Origin: Pseudoalteromonas sp. 3D05 | Lineage (GTDB): Bacteria; Pseudomonadota; Gammaproteobacteria; Enterobacterales; Alteromonadaceae | Direction of reading: 5' to 3' | DNA: 64,000 bases | Assembly (NCBI RefSeq): GCF_002723455.1 | Contig: NZ_PDUS01000004.1 | Coordinates: 154,726-218,725 of the forward strand | Part shown: piece by piece, positions 27,543 through 36,093 of the stretch | Layout of the letters: the number at the start of each line of letters is the position of its first letter | Numbering within the stretch: position 1 is the first letter of the stretch | Position numbers and translations under genes: made by a program | Notes under the pieces: model-generated | What the model saw: only the letters and a program-made list of their open reading frames with translations | Databases searched by the model: none | Told to the model about the DNA's origin: nothing

Positions 27543-28571
27543 TTAAGCATCCTTTTCTTTATGTACCCGAGGACTTGCATCAGTGTAATCCACCAGCTCA
27601 CGAAGTAACGCTGTAGCAAACGTCCCTTTGGGTAATCCAAAACTTAGCTTAACAGTGCTATCGTCAATAGTTTCAACGGCTAAATCCTGCGGGATTAAAC
27701 GCAGCATTCTGCGCTCATTCTTAAGCCCTAATTCACCGAGCCCGTCACACCACTCTTGGTAAGGTTCTAGCCATGTTTTTTCTTGTTCTGTTAAGCCTTT
27801 TTCGCTTTTTCCTACCATCGGTGCCGACATCATAATATCGCCAGAGGCAAGTCGTGCTATATTTTCATCGCTGATTGCATCTTCAAAAAACGCATTGCTG
27901 CCACTGAGCATAAACACCTCACGGTGCATTGTTTTAGCTAAACCGTGCTCAGCAACTCGCAAATTAACAATTTGGTTAAACACATAGGAGCGTGCTGCAG
28001 AAATGATTAACCCCCGCAGTTTTTTATCGCGAATTCGTTCGCCGGCAAACATGCGTTTTGCCATATCAAGGTTATGACCATCGTGCCCAAAGCGTTGCTC
28101 ACCAAAGTAATTGGGAACGCCTGCACGCACAGCGTTAATTCGGCATAAAATATCAAGTGGCTGCGTGACATTACGCAGTGTAATGGTAAATTTATTGCCT
28201 TTGTGGCAACCCGTTCGCAATTTACGGTTATGGCGCTGCTGCGAAACAATAAACACAGATTCACTGTTAAGCTCGGTAAAATCGATTTCTTTTTTAATTG
28301 GCACTGGCACACTAAACCATTGGCTGCATACGCCGTGGCGGTCTTTCATACCAGCATAGCTTACATCGCGCGGTGAAATGCCCGCTTTTTGCGCCAATAA
28401 CTTAGCCACATATTGTGTGTTTTCGCCTTTTTTTACGACTTGCAAACACACGTGTTCACCACTGCCAGTAAATTCAATACCTAAGTCTTCATCCACCATA
28501 AAATCTTCGGCGGTGGTTTTAAAATCAGCCTGAGATAACGGTTTCCCGTATAAGTAATTTAAACCACTCAT
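27543..28571 (-). CDS. truD: tRNA pseudouridine(13) synthase TruD
   Basis: This enzyme makes pseudouridine 13 in tRNA-Glu. The 342-aa protein shows the catalytic aspartate D78 in YAGMKDRHG and the downstream [15 protein letters not shown] motif. Its start overlaps the ispF stop as ATGA, giving a four-base overlap, and surE begins one base after its stop. Confidence 0.96.
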   Translation of the reverse strand: MSGLNYLYGKPLSQADFKTTAEDFMVDEDLGIEFTGSGEHVCLQVVKKGENTQYVAKLLAQKAGISPRDVSYAGMKDRHGVCSQWFSVPVPIKKEIDFTELNSESVFIVSQQRHNRKLRTGCHKGNKFTITLRNVTQPLDILCRINAVRAGVPNYFGEQRFGHDGHNLDMAKRMFAGERIRDKKLRGLIISAARSYVFNQIVNLRVAEHGLAKTMHREVFMLSGSNAFFEDAISDENIARLASGDIMMSAPMVGKSEKGLTEQEKTWLEPYQEWCDGLGELGLKNERRMLRLIPQDLAVETIDDSTVKLSFGLPKGTFATALLRELVDYTDASPRVHKEKDA

Positions 28572-29050
28572 TGTGCTGCTTTACTCATGATCACGACCGC
28601 ATGGCTTGAAATACCTTCTTTACGCCCTTCAAAACCTAGCTTTTCGGTGGTGGTTGCTTTGACATTCACTTGGCTAATATCGGCGTTTAAATCTGCCGCT
28701 AGGTTTTTACGCATAGCTTGAATATGTGGCAGCATTTTAGGTGCTTGAGCAACAATCGTTACATCAGCATTACCAAGTACATAGCCTTGCTGTTTAGCCA
28801 AATCAACTACATGACGTAATAGAATTCGGCTATCGATATTTTCATATTCACTGGCCGTATCCGGAAAGTGCTTGCCAATATCACCCATTGCAAGCGAACC
28901 TAAAATGGCATCACATAATGCATGAATAGCAACATCACCATCGGAATGGGCTAAAAACCCTTGAGGATAATCAATCTTTTCCCCACAAATTGTTAATGGG
29001 CCTTCGCCGCCAAACTTATGAACATCAAAGCCATGGCCAATTCTAATCAT
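28568..29050 (-). CDS. ispF: 2-C-methyl-D-erythritol 2,4-cyclodiphosphate synthase
   Basis: The fifth step of the MEP isoprenoid pathway, making the cyclic diphosphate with loss of CMP. The 160-aa protein has the zinc ligands D9 and H11 in [10 protein letters not shown], a third in the [18 protein letters not shown] segment, and the C-terminal [15 protein letters not shown] motif. It overlaps both ispD and truD by four bases, so the three are translated as a unit. Confidence 0.97.
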   Translation of the reverse strand: MIRIGHGFDVHKFGGEGPLTICGEKIDYPQGFLAHSDGDVAIHALCDAILGSLAMGDIGKHFPDTASEYENIDSRILLRHVVDLAKQQGYVLGNADVTIVAQAPKMLPHIQAMRKNLAADLNADISQVNVKATTTEKLGFEGRKEGISSHAVVIMSKAAQ

Positions 29051-29748
29051 GATGCGTTCTCGCTGTGTTGTTTTTGAAGTAAAAAGTGCGCTAAGTCTAA
29101 GTCTTCTGGCGTGGTTATTTTTATATTATCGCTACGCCCTGCAACCAATTTAACTGGTTTCTCGGCCCACTCAATGGCTGACGCCTCATCGGTAATGGCA
29201 ACGTGCTGTGCCAATGCACCTGTTAAGGCTTCCGTTAAATCGGTGTACTTGAAAAGCTGGGGAGTTAATGCTTGCCATAAATCATCTCGCGGCACTGTTT
29301 GTTCGCTATGAGTGTGACCACGTTTAATGGTGTCTTTTACTTTAGCGGCAAGAATACCGCCCTCATCCGCATGCACACACTGCTCAATTAAATTAGTTAT
29401 ATCGCCAATATCAACTAAGGGTCTTGCGGCATCATGCACAAGTACCCAGTCAGGCGGCGAGTCAGCAAGTGCTAACAAACCACTTAAAACTGAATCAGCA
29501 CGCTCTTTACCACCGCTGGCACGTATAACTCTGCTATCTATGGACGGTAATTGCGCATAAAATGGATCATCATCACTTACAGCAACCACAATATGAGTCA
29601 GCAGTGAAATCTCAGCAAGCTTTGTTAGCGTGTGCTCTAAAATAGTTTTACCCGCTAACGTTATATATTGTTTTGGCGCAGTATGTTGCATACGACTACC
29701 AACCCCTGCGGCGGGTACTACAGCAGCTATTGAATATTTATTGGTCAT
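29047..29748 (-). CDS. ispD: 2-C-methyl-D-erythritol 4-phosphate cytidylyltransferase
   Basis: The third step of the MEP pathway, making CDP-methylerythritol. The 233-aa protein has the nucleotide-binding loop [12 protein letters not shown] followed by PKQYI, the VHDAARPLV motif and the C-terminal [14 protein letters not shown] chose the ATG at 29748 ([13 protein letters not shown]) because the GTG 13 codons earlier lies inside ftsB and adds residues foreign to the family. It overlaps the ftsB end by 11 bases. Confidence 0.96.
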   Translation of the reverse strand: MTNKYSIAAVVPAAGVGSRMQHTAPKQYITLAGKTILEHTLTKLAEISLLTHIVVAVSDDDPFYAQLPSIDSRVIRASGGKERADSVLSGLLALADSPPDWVLVHDAARPLVDIGDITNLIEQCVHADEGGILAAKVKDTIKRGHTHSEQTVPRDDLWQALTPQLFKYTDLTEALTGALAQHVAITDEASAIEWAEKPVKLVAGRSDNIKITTPEDLDLAHFLLQKQHSENAS

Positions 29749-30028
29749 TATATTGTTGACCAGGTAGAACACGTATAAACGTTTCACCTGGTTTTATCAT
29801 TCCTAATTCGTTACGAGCGCGTTCTTCTACACCTTCTTGGCCAAGCTTTAAATCTTCGATATCGGCCTTAAGTACTTTATTGCGCTTAATTAAATTGGCA
29901 TTGGTTTCTTGATGAGAGTTTACAGCAGTTTTTAAGCGACTGTAATCTTGCACACCATTGTGGCCAAACCACAACTTATACTGAACAAATAGTGCCAAAC
30001 ACAGTAATAATAATTGAAACAGTCGCAT
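29738..30028 (-). CDS. ftsB: Cell division protein FtsB
   Basis: A divisome scaffold that pairs with FtsL and FtsQ at the septum. The 96-aa protein has a short cytoplasmic start, one membrane span (about residues 3-20, LFQLLLLCLALFVQYKLWFG), a coiled coil (about 28-65) and the conserved periplasmic tail ARNELGMIKPGETFIRV. AAGGAG lies upstream of the ATG. It heads the long co-directional cluster that runs through ispD, ispF, truD, surE, pcm, yqaA, nlpD and rpoS. Confidence 0.95.
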   Translation of the reverse strand: MRLFQLLLLCLALFVQYKLWFGHNGVQDYSRLKTAVNSHQETNANLIKRNKVLKADIEDLKLGQEGVEERARNELGMIKPGETFIRVLPGQQYNDQ

Positions 30029-30091
30029 GAAATACTCCTTGAATGTTGCTCTTCCAGTATAAAATTAAATGCACATAAATAAGGCTACTGG

Positions 30092-30715
30092 TCACTTTTT
30101 AATGAACACGGGGCGTTTTAAGTTTCGCCAATTAATATTACTCGCAAGCAGCATTTCTCTCAGTGACAAAATACGCGGTGTACTACGTTTAGAAAAACGC
30201 CACTGGTGGCCGCAACAAGCTGCCGTCATTGTTGCTTTTGAAGGTTTTAATAACAGCCCTACTTGCCCATCGAGAGGCTTACCTTGGTAATCAAACCAAC
30301 CATGTTCATTACAATGAAGTTTATTGTCGCTTACTTGGTCGATGCTGTCTATTGCAACCCGTGACAGATTATCGTTAATAACTAATAACGGCACAATAAG
30401 GCCTAACTTGCTATTGAGAGAGTAAAAATCTGCAAGGTCATCTTGGGAAGGGGGCTTAGCTTTTTGCTTATCAAGCCAACTACCATTTTGCGGATCGAGT
30501 ACAAAAGGTGCCTCACCATTTACCACACGCGTAGCCGCGCGTTCTATGTAATAAGGTAAGCTTTTCAAAATTGCACGCAACCGTTGCTCATTTGGTTCCG
30601 TCACTAAGCGCGCAATCTCCCTCGCATAAAAGGCATTACACAGTTGGGCATAGAGCACACGCTGCGCGTCAGATTGCCAAATATCAACTTGTTGGTCGGG
30701 GTTACTCGCAGTCAA
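30092..30715 (-). CDS. Hypothetical protein (207 aa)
   Basis: I do not recognise this protein. It is soluble, with no signal peptide or membrane segment. The N-terminal half is helical and charged; the C-terminal half is richer in strands and holds a CCGHQW stretch (about residues 167-172) that could bind metal. The start is TTG at 30715. It lies 63 bases upstream of ftsB and co-directional with it, downstream of the DUF2947-like gene. No catalytic motif is visible. Confidence 0.65.
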   Translation of the reverse strand: MTASNPDQQVDIWQSDAQRVLYAQLCNAFYAREIARLVTEPNEQRLRAILKSLPYYIERAATRVVNGEAPFVLDPQNGSWLDKQKAKPPSQDDLADFYSLNSKLGLIVPLLVINDNLSRVAIDSIDQVSDNKLHCNEHGWFDYQGKPLDGQVGLLLKPSKATMTAACCGHQWRFSKRSTPRILSLREMLLASNINWRNLKRPVFIKK

Positions 30716-30778
30716 CGCTTCTACTCAATACTCCTAGGTGTTTATTTTATAGCACAGTATTGACTGCTTTTTAAGCGC

Positions 30779-31255
30779 CTACGCGGGCTTATTGCCTAGC
30801 TTTGCGTCACCAGTTTCTAAAAATTGCACGACCGCATCACGCTTCTTGCCTAACAACAAACTACCATCAGCTAAAAACATAAAGTTTTGCCAATTACGTT
30901 TGAATACATCAAAACTAGTTTCAATGATGTTATCTCGCGCCATACAAAAGTACACCGTGGTATTTGCTTGCCAGTCGAGGTGAGCTAAAATTTCTTCAGG
31001 TGGTAATGCTTCACCCTCTTCCCATGCATCTTCCCAACGAACGGTTTCAGTGAAAGTCTCTTCTTTGCCGCACCAATCAGTTTTATCAAAAAAATCTGGG
31101 TGATCATGCTCTCGGCTCACCATAGTGCTCCAAAGAACAGCCGCACGTTCATGGCTCATGGGTTTTATTAAAGCAAGGTCTTGCTCTGATACGGGGGCGT
31201 CTTGGTGGCGAAAAACCCACGCTTTTTTGTAATCATCTAACGGTATATAGTTCAT
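30779..31255 (-). CDS. DUF2947-like protein
   Basis: A 158-aa soluble acidic protein beginning MNYIPLDDYKKAWVFRHQD, which I associate with DUF2947, a small family in gammaproteobacteria of unknown function. Tryptophans and acidic residues are unusually frequent in the middle (TVRWEDAWEEGEALPPEE). It is divergent from the DUF1653 gene. The family name is from memory and is only moderately certain. Confidence 0.65.
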   Translation of the reverse strand: MNYIPLDDYKKAWVFRHQDAPVSEQDLALIKPMSHERAAVLWSTMVSREHDHPDFFDKTDWCGKEETFTETVRWEDAWEEGEALPPEEILAHLDWQANTTVYFCMARDNIIETSFDVFKRNWQNFMFLADGSLLLGKKRDAVVQFLETGDAKLGNKPA

Positions 31256-31315
31256 AATATTGGCAAATTAGTTAGCATTAAAAGTGCAAGCGCAAATTAT
31301 ACAAGAGATCAAAAC

Positions 31316-31555
31316 ATGACTACAGCAATAAAAGCACTTCCCCTCAAATCAGGCATATACCAACACTACAAAGGCCCTAAATACAAAGTGTTTTATGTAG
31401 CAACTCACAGCGAAACGCAAGAACCACTCGTTATATACCAAGCATTATATGGTGAGCATGGCATGTGGGCACGGCCACTAAGCATGTTTTTAGAAACGGT
31501 AGAAAAAGACGGTAAAACTATCCCACGCTTTGCTTATCTTGGCGATGCCGAATAG
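31316..31555 (+). CDS. DUF1653 domain protein
   Basis: A 79-aa soluble protein made almost entirely of a DUF1653 domain: SGIYQHYKGPKYKVFYVATHSETQEPLVIYQALYGE in pieces, then the WARPLSMFLETV segment. The fold suggests a small beta barrel; its function is unknown. It lies 52 bases upstream of the MoxR gene on the same strand and may be co-transcribed with it. Confidence 0.85.
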   Translation: MTTAIKALPLKSGIYQHYKGPKYKVFYVATHSETQEPLVIYQALYGEHGMWARPLSMFLETVEKDGKTIPRFAYLGDAE

Positions 31556-31607
31556 TTATGGCATCATGTTTATAATCGTTACTGCTCAGACCAGATAAGG
31601 TATTACC

Positions 31608-32456
31608 GTGCAATTTAATTCTACAGATAACTACATCGCAAGCAATTCGTTAAAACAAGCGGTTAATGCGGCTATTTTGCTTGAAAAACCTTTGCTAATA
31701 AAAGGCGAACCCGGCACAGGTAAAACCATGTTGGCCGAAGAGCTGGCTAAAAGTTTAGATACCACACTTATACAATGGCATATCAAATCGACCACCAAAG
31801 CACAGCAAGGCTTATACGAGTATGACGCGGTATCACGCCTGCGTGATAGCCAGCTTGGTGATGAGCGTGTGCACGACATCGGCAATTACATTGTTAAAGG
31901 TAAACTTTGGCAAGCCTTTACCTACGGCGAGCAGAATAATAAACGCCCGGTATTATTGATTGATGAAATAGACAAAGCCGACATCGAATTCCCAAACGAC
32001 CTATTGCTTGAGCTAGATAAAATGGAGTTTCATGTTTATGAAACTGGCGAGCGCGTTGTTGCTAAACAGCGCCCTATTGTGATCATCACCTCAAATAACG
32101 AAAAAGAACTGCCAGATGCATTTTTGCGCCGCTGCTTTTTCCATTATATTGATTTTCCATCGAGCGACGAAATGCAGCAGATTGTTGATGTCCATCACCC
32201 CGATGTAAAACAAGATTTAGTGCGCCAAGCACTGGAAGTGTTTTTTGGTTTACGTGAAGTCAACGGCATTAAGAAAAAGCCATCTACCAGCGAACTACTC
32301 GATTGGCTTAAACTTTTAATGGCTGAGGATATCGATGCGAAAACCTTGCACGACAAAAGCCAAAAAGGTGGCCTAATGCCAATGTTTGGTGCGCTTTTAA
32401 AGAACGAGCAAGACATCAGCCTAATCGAAAAACTTGCCTTTATGAGCCGCCGTTAA
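31608..32456 (+). CDS. MoxR-family AAA+ ATPase
   Basis: A 282-aa AAA+ ATPase of the MoxR type, expected to act as a chaperone that remodels or matures a partner complex together with a VWA protein. Visible are Walker A GEPGTGKTML (about residues 32-41), Walker B LLIDEIDKAD, sensor 1 ITSNNEKELPDAFLRRCFFHYIDFP with the arginine finger region, and a helical lid. The start is GTG at 31608 with AAGG seven bases upstream. The VWA gene follows after one base, so the two are translationally coupled. Confidence 0.9.
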   Translation: MQFNSTDNYIASNSLKQAVNAAILLEKPLLIKGEPGTGKTMLAEELAKSLDTTLIQWHIKSTTKAQQGLYEYDAVSRLRDSQLGDERVHDIGNYIVKGKLWQAFTYGEQNNKRPVLLIDEIDKADIEFPNDLLLELDKMEFHVYETGERVVAKQRPIVIITSNNEKELPDAFLRRCFFHYIDFPSSDEMQQIVDVHHPDVKQDLVRQALEVFFGLREVNGIKKKPSTSELLDWLKLLMAEDIDAKTLHDKSQKGGLMPMFGALLKNEQDISLIEKLAFMSRR

Positions 32457-32457
32457 A

Positions 32458-33645
32458 ATGTTGATTGCGTTTTTCTTCAAATTGCGTGAATACCGCTTAC
32501 CGGTCAGCATGCGTGAGCTGCTTGATTTAATCAATGCACTAAAAAAAGGTGCGGTATTTGCCGACATTGACGGTTTTTACTATTTAGCCCGTACCATTAT
32601 GGTTAAAGACGAAACCCACTTTGACCGTTTTGATAAAGCCTTTGCTGATTACTTTAGTGGCGTTGCCGACCTCGACTTACTCGAAAGCTTAAAGCAGCAA
32701 CATGACTTGCCCAATGACTGGCTGCGCAAAGAGTTTGAAAAGCATTTAAGTGATGAAGAAAAAGCACAACTCAACGCCATGGGCGGCCTTGATGAGCTAA
32801 TGAAAACCCTCAAAGAGCGCCTAGAAGAACAACAAAAACGCCATGCTGGCGGGAATAAATGGGTTGGCACGGGTGGTACATCACCCTTTGGCGCTTATGG
32901 TTATAACCCCGAGGGCGTGCGCATAGGTCAAGACGGCAACCGCAACCGCCGCGCTGTCAAAGTGTGGGATAAACGCGAATACCGTAACTTAGACTCTGAT
33001 CGTGAAATTGGCTCGCGCACCATTAAACTCGCCCTTAAAAAACTACGTAAATTTGCCCGCACTGGCGCAAGCGACACCCTTGATTTAAACGAAACCATTC
33101 GCGCGACTGCCAAACAAGGCGGCATGCTGGATGTAAAAATGGCACCAGAGCGCCACAACGCAGTTAAAGTGTTAATGCTGTTTGATATTGGCGGCTCAAT
33201 GGATGATTACATTCACACCTGCGAAGAGCTGTTTAGTGCCGCCCACAGCGAATTTAAACACTTAGAGTTTTATTACTTTCATAACTGTTTATACGAGCAT
33301 GTTTGGCAGGATAACCAACGCCGCCATTCAAACGTTATCGACACCATGACGCTAATCAACAAATTCACCAGTGACTATAAAGTGATCTTTGTTGGCGACG
33401 CCACCATGGGCCCCTATGAAATCGCCTACCCCGGCGGCTCTGTAGAGCACTACAACGAAGAGCCCGGCAGTGCTTGGTTAAACCGCATCACCAACCACTT
33501 TGATAAAGTCGCGTGGCTCAACCCACAACCGGTTGAACACTGGCGTTACTATCAATCAATTGATTTTATAAAGCAGCTAATGGATAACCGCATGTACCCG
33601 CTGAGCTTGGATGGCATTAGTAATGCGATCAGGGAATTGAGCTGA
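32458..33645 (+). CDS. VWA / CoxE-like protein
   Basis: A 395-aa soluble protein that partners the MoxR ATPase. The N-terminal half is helical (FKLREYRLPVSMRELLDLINAL...), followed by a glycine-rich linker (about residues 130-160) and a C-terminal von Willebrand A domain. The metal site reads DIGGSMDDY at D243, where the usual D-x-S-x-S has glycine in place of the first serine. Such MoxR/CoxE pairs help insert metals or assemble enzymes, but no client enzyme gene lies nearby, so the target is unknown. Confidence 0.88.
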   Translation: MLIAFFFKLREYRLPVSMRELLDLINALKKGAVFADIDGFYYLARTIMVKDETHFDRFDKAFADYFSGVADLDLLESLKQQHDLPNDWLRKEFEKHLSDEEKAQLNAMGGLDELMKTLKERLEEQQKRHAGGNKWVGTGGTSPFGAYGYNPEGVRIGQDGNRNRRAVKVWDKREYRNLDSDREIGSRTIKLALKKLRKFARTGASDTLDLNETIRATAKQGGMLDVKMAPERHNAVKVLMLFDIGGSMDDYIHTCEELFSAAHSEFKHLEFYYFHNCLYEHVWQDNQRRHSNVIDTMTLINKFTSDYKVIFVGDATMGPYEIAYPGGSVEHYNEEPGSAWLNRITNHFDKVAWLNPQPVEHWRYYQSIDFIKQLMDNRMYPLSLDGISNAIRELS

Positions 33646-33727
33646 GTTAAAGCGTGAATTAACCACAGCTCCGTATCTATTTAGAACACCCAAAAAAGAG
33701 GTAAAAGGCAAGCCATGATCTCATTTT

Positions 33728-34192
33728 TTAACCGTGGTGTCGGCGAATATGCTTTACTAAACCTGACTCGTTAAACTCTAATGAGACAATATTAGTTTTA
33801 CTATATTCAATGGTTTTATCTAAGTGTACTGGCTTAACTTTACCCATTTCAGTCATTTTTATAAAAACAACATTAGCCCCTACCATAATTTCGTTTATCT
33901 CAATATCGCTATTTATAACTTCATCTTTTAGCTTACCAATCATATCTGAACGGAGTTTCGATTTATCAGTATACGTAAAATTGAATTTAACATGTTCATC
34001 GATGAAGTTATCAGATAGTAACGATATATAATGATCTATTTCTTTAGTGGTTGTATTTGGTTGTTGCCGAGCATTTTTGGCTGCTACAAATGCCATTGCT
34101 TTTTCGATTAACTGATCTGCCGTGAAGTTGTTAATTGCAGAACTTGAAAAAGATAAAATAAGCGATATGAATATGAAAGTTAATTTTTTCAC
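33728..34192 (-). CDS. Secreted NTF2-like hypothetical protein
   Basis: A 154-aa exported protein with a signal peptide of about 19 residues (FIFISLILSFSSSA). The mature part alternates helices and strands, with EIDHYISLLSDNFIDEHVKF and a late EYSKTNIVSLEFNESGLVKHIR; this pattern suggests an NTF2/SnoaL-like cone fold, which I infer from the pattern alone. The start is GTG, with GAGAG upstream. Sixteen bases before it is the end of a candidate attC site, so this may be a mobile gene cassette. No function can be given. Confidence 0.7.
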   Translation of the reverse strand: MKKLTFIFISLILSFSSSAINNFTADQLIEKAMAFVAAKNARQQPNTTTKEIDHYISLLSDNFIDEHVKFNFTYTDKSKLRSDMIGKLKDEVINSDIEINEIMVGANVVFIKMTEMGKVKPVHLDKTIEYSKTNIVSLEFNESGLVKHIRRHHG

Positions 34193-34208
34193 TGAACTCT
34201 CTTTGTCT

Positions 34209-34311
34209 GCTTAACACCACGTTAAGCAACTAGTTGAAGTTGGCTAAAATAAGTGAGAATGAACGCTTAGCCAAATTTAAAACGCCCATTCGCTTTATCA
34301 CCTTGTTAAGC
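34209..34311 (-). other. Candidate integron-type attC site (103 bp)
   Basis: On the minus strand the segment begins with GCTTAAC one base past the hydrolase stop and ends with GTTAAGC 16 bases before the next gene. These fit the R'' (RYYYAAC) and R' (GTTRRRY) boxes of attC sites and pair over eight bases. The interior has a second inverted repeat, TTGGCTAA / TTAGCCAA. Length and placement between two same-strand genes fit a gene-cassette recombination site. No integron integrase is in the window. It could instead be an unrelated inverted-repeat element. Confidence 0.45.
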
Positions 34312-34312
34312 C

Positions 34313-35179
34313 TCACTTGCTAACAAGTTCTTTAATGCTTTTTACAACCAAGTCACTGTCATAAATATGCAAGAAGTGTTTTTCTGACTCCGAATAGATA
34401 ATTCGGCTATTTGTAGATAAACTTTTGAAGTAAGTCTCTGCATTAGCATATAGGGAGTCCATTGGCTTTGCGACTTCCTCAGGTACAAAAGGAGGATCAT
34501 AGCGCTTTCCAGTCTGTTTAGAGCGTAAAACTATAATAGGTTTATCACCGAAATTCGCTGCATTAGATAAGATTGTGTAGCTTTTCATATGATCTACGTT
34601 TTCAGGAACGCTTTCAAACATTGGATCATAAACACTTTGCTCAAAATTATAAAAACGCTCCAATTTTTCATTATCCGTTTTAAAGCTTTCAGGCCACCTT
34701 GTACCCATAATATAGAAGTAGCCTAAAGGAGGTGGATCGATTAGCACAGCCCCCATCACTTCTTGCGGATATAGGTTATTGAATGAATTTATGACGTATG
34801 ATGCGTATGAATGGCCTGCAAAATAATAAGGAGCTTTAACATCTGCAGCTTGTAATAAGTTGCGTAGTCTTCTGGAGATATCATTTACTGTAAATGGTAC
34901 TGGACCGCTTTCACTTTTGCCAAGGCCAGCTCGATCATATAAACAAATACTGAATTCACTTTTTAGTTTTTCAATATTCTTTAACCAAATACCATCTGAA
35001 CCAGAAAGACCGAAGCCCTGCTCAAGTATTAATTGAGGCTTGTCATTTTCGTAGCACTCAAGATACAACTTAAACCCGCCAACGTCATATAACCCAGACT
35101 TTGTTGCTTGTAACTCCTGCTCTGTACCTAGTGCACCAAAGCTAATTAAAATTGAAAATAAACATAGTATTGATCTCAT
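34313..35179 (-). CDS. Secreted alpha/beta hydrolase
   Basis: A 288-aa exported hydrolase with a signal peptide of about 18 residues. It has the HG-type oxyanion region ILEQGFGLSGSDGIW, YDRAGLGKSESG, a nucleophile elbow GHSYAS with S124 (alanine in place of the usual last glycine), and a C-terminal catalytic histidine candidate in SEKHFLHIYDSD. The substrate is unknown; small esters are plausible for the family. GGAG precedes the ATG. The gene is flanked by a 15-bp inverted repeat (34302-34316 and 35198-35212), and its stop abuts a candidate attC site, so it may be a captured cassette. Confidence 0.82.
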   Translation of the reverse strand: MRSILCLFSILISFGALGTEQELQATKSGLYDVGGFKLYLECYENDKPQLILEQGFGLSGSDGIWLKNIEKLKSEFSICLYDRAGLGKSESGPVPFTVNDISRRLRNLLQAADVKAPYYFAGHSYASYVINSFNNLYPQEVMGAVLIDPPPLGYFYIMGTRWPESFKTDNEKLERFYNFEQSVYDPMFESVPENVDHMKSYTILSNAANFGDKPIIVLRSKQTGKRYDPPFVPEEVAKPMDSLYANAETYFKSLSTNSRIIYSESEKHFLHIYDSDLVVKSIKELVSK

Positions 35180-35180
35180 T

Positions 35181-35593
35181 TAGACTCCATTCTCTGCGTG
35201 AGGCTTAACAAGCCTGTAGATTAACTCGTTTTAAATTTATTTTTTTATTGATGAATCAACCATAGCCGAGTTCCTATTTTGGTTCAATCTGTTATCGCTA
35301 TCTTACATAAAATAGAAAAGAGGATTTGCGATTGTTTTAGTGGATGTTTTAAAGGTGGTTATAGGTGACTAAGTGGCATATTTCGGCTGAAAAGGACTTC
35401 CCCCTTTTTTAATGCAGCCTGTTTGCAGCTTTTCTATATTCTGAACAAGGCAAGACAGTTGCCACCGAATGAAGTAAATGCATCCACTTTCGTGAGTCAT
35501 TTCTTTAAAAGGCTTTTGATGTTTAAAGTCAAAATTTGACCCTATTGATTCAAATATTTTAAACAAGTGGCAGTAGGTACTTCTTGCTTTAGC
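35181..35593. other. Intergenic region with half attC-like repeat
   Basis: This 413-base region lies between the GNAT remnant and the hydrolase gene. At 35198-35212 it carries GTGAGGCTTAACAAG, the inverted copy of 34302-34316, and downstream at about 35227-35238 CGTTTTAAATTT, which also recurs within the candidate attC. A 65-codon frame on the minus strand (35369-35566) has no family resemblance and is not called as a gene. Confidence 0.5.
35198..35212. repeat. 15-bp inverted repeat partner (right side of hydrolase gene)
   Basis: GTGAGGCTTAACAAG here is the exact reverse complement of 34302-34316. It contains GCTTAAC, read as an R' box GTTAAGC on the minus strand, 23 bases before the hydrolase start. 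Its other half-site was not found. Confidence 0.6.
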
Positions 35594-36049
35594 TTAAAGT
35601 ACTTTACTCATAAACAGGCTGTAGGGGTCTAAAACATAATCACCAAACGGCTCACATTCTTTAAAACCAAAGCGAGTATATAGCCTTTGTGCGGGCAAAA
35701 ACGCATCGGCGGTGCCTGTTTCTAGGCTTAGTGTTTTATATCCGTGCTGTGTTGCTTGTTCAATAATGTGGGTAAGTAATTTAGCGGCTATACCTTGGCG
35801 TAAATGAGCAGATGATGTGCGCATAGATTTAATCTCGCCATGAGTCGTATTGAGCGCTTTTAATGCCCCAACCCCTGCTAAATTATTATCAATCCATAAA
35901 CTATAGAACGTTATTTCCAGCGCTGCGAGCTTACTCACATCAAGAGCGTGCACGCTTTCTACTGGTGAATGCTGTAGCATATCATTATGGTGGCTTTACA
36001 ATAATGCAATAACATCTGGATGTGCAAGTTCGCCAGTTTTAATGTTCAT
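35594..36049 (-). pseudogene. GNAT acetyltransferase interrupted by an in-frame stop
   Basis: A GNAT-family N-acetyltransferase. The conserved acetyl-CoA loop reads HLRQGIAAKLLTHII, followed by LSLETG and LYTRFGF. Reading from an ATG at 36049, which has GAGG upstream, gives MNIKTGELAHPDVIALL, then TAA at 35998-35996, then the same frame continues to the end. The N-terminal part matches what such enzymes carry before the first conserved strand, so one base change (CAA to TAA) probably broke an intact 151-codon gene. An ATG at 35980 could restart translation and give 128 aa, lacking the first helix. It may be inactive, or the stop may be a sequencing error. Confidence 0.75.
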
Positions 36050-36093
36050 TTATTCCTCTTTACTCGTTGTATTCCGGTTTTATTTATTACTTT

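Noticed and set aside
35369-35566. Open frame of 65 codons on the minus strand between the GNAT remnant and the hydrolase
   Set aside because: No ribosome site, no recognisable domain, and it lies in a repeat-bearing intergenic stretch.
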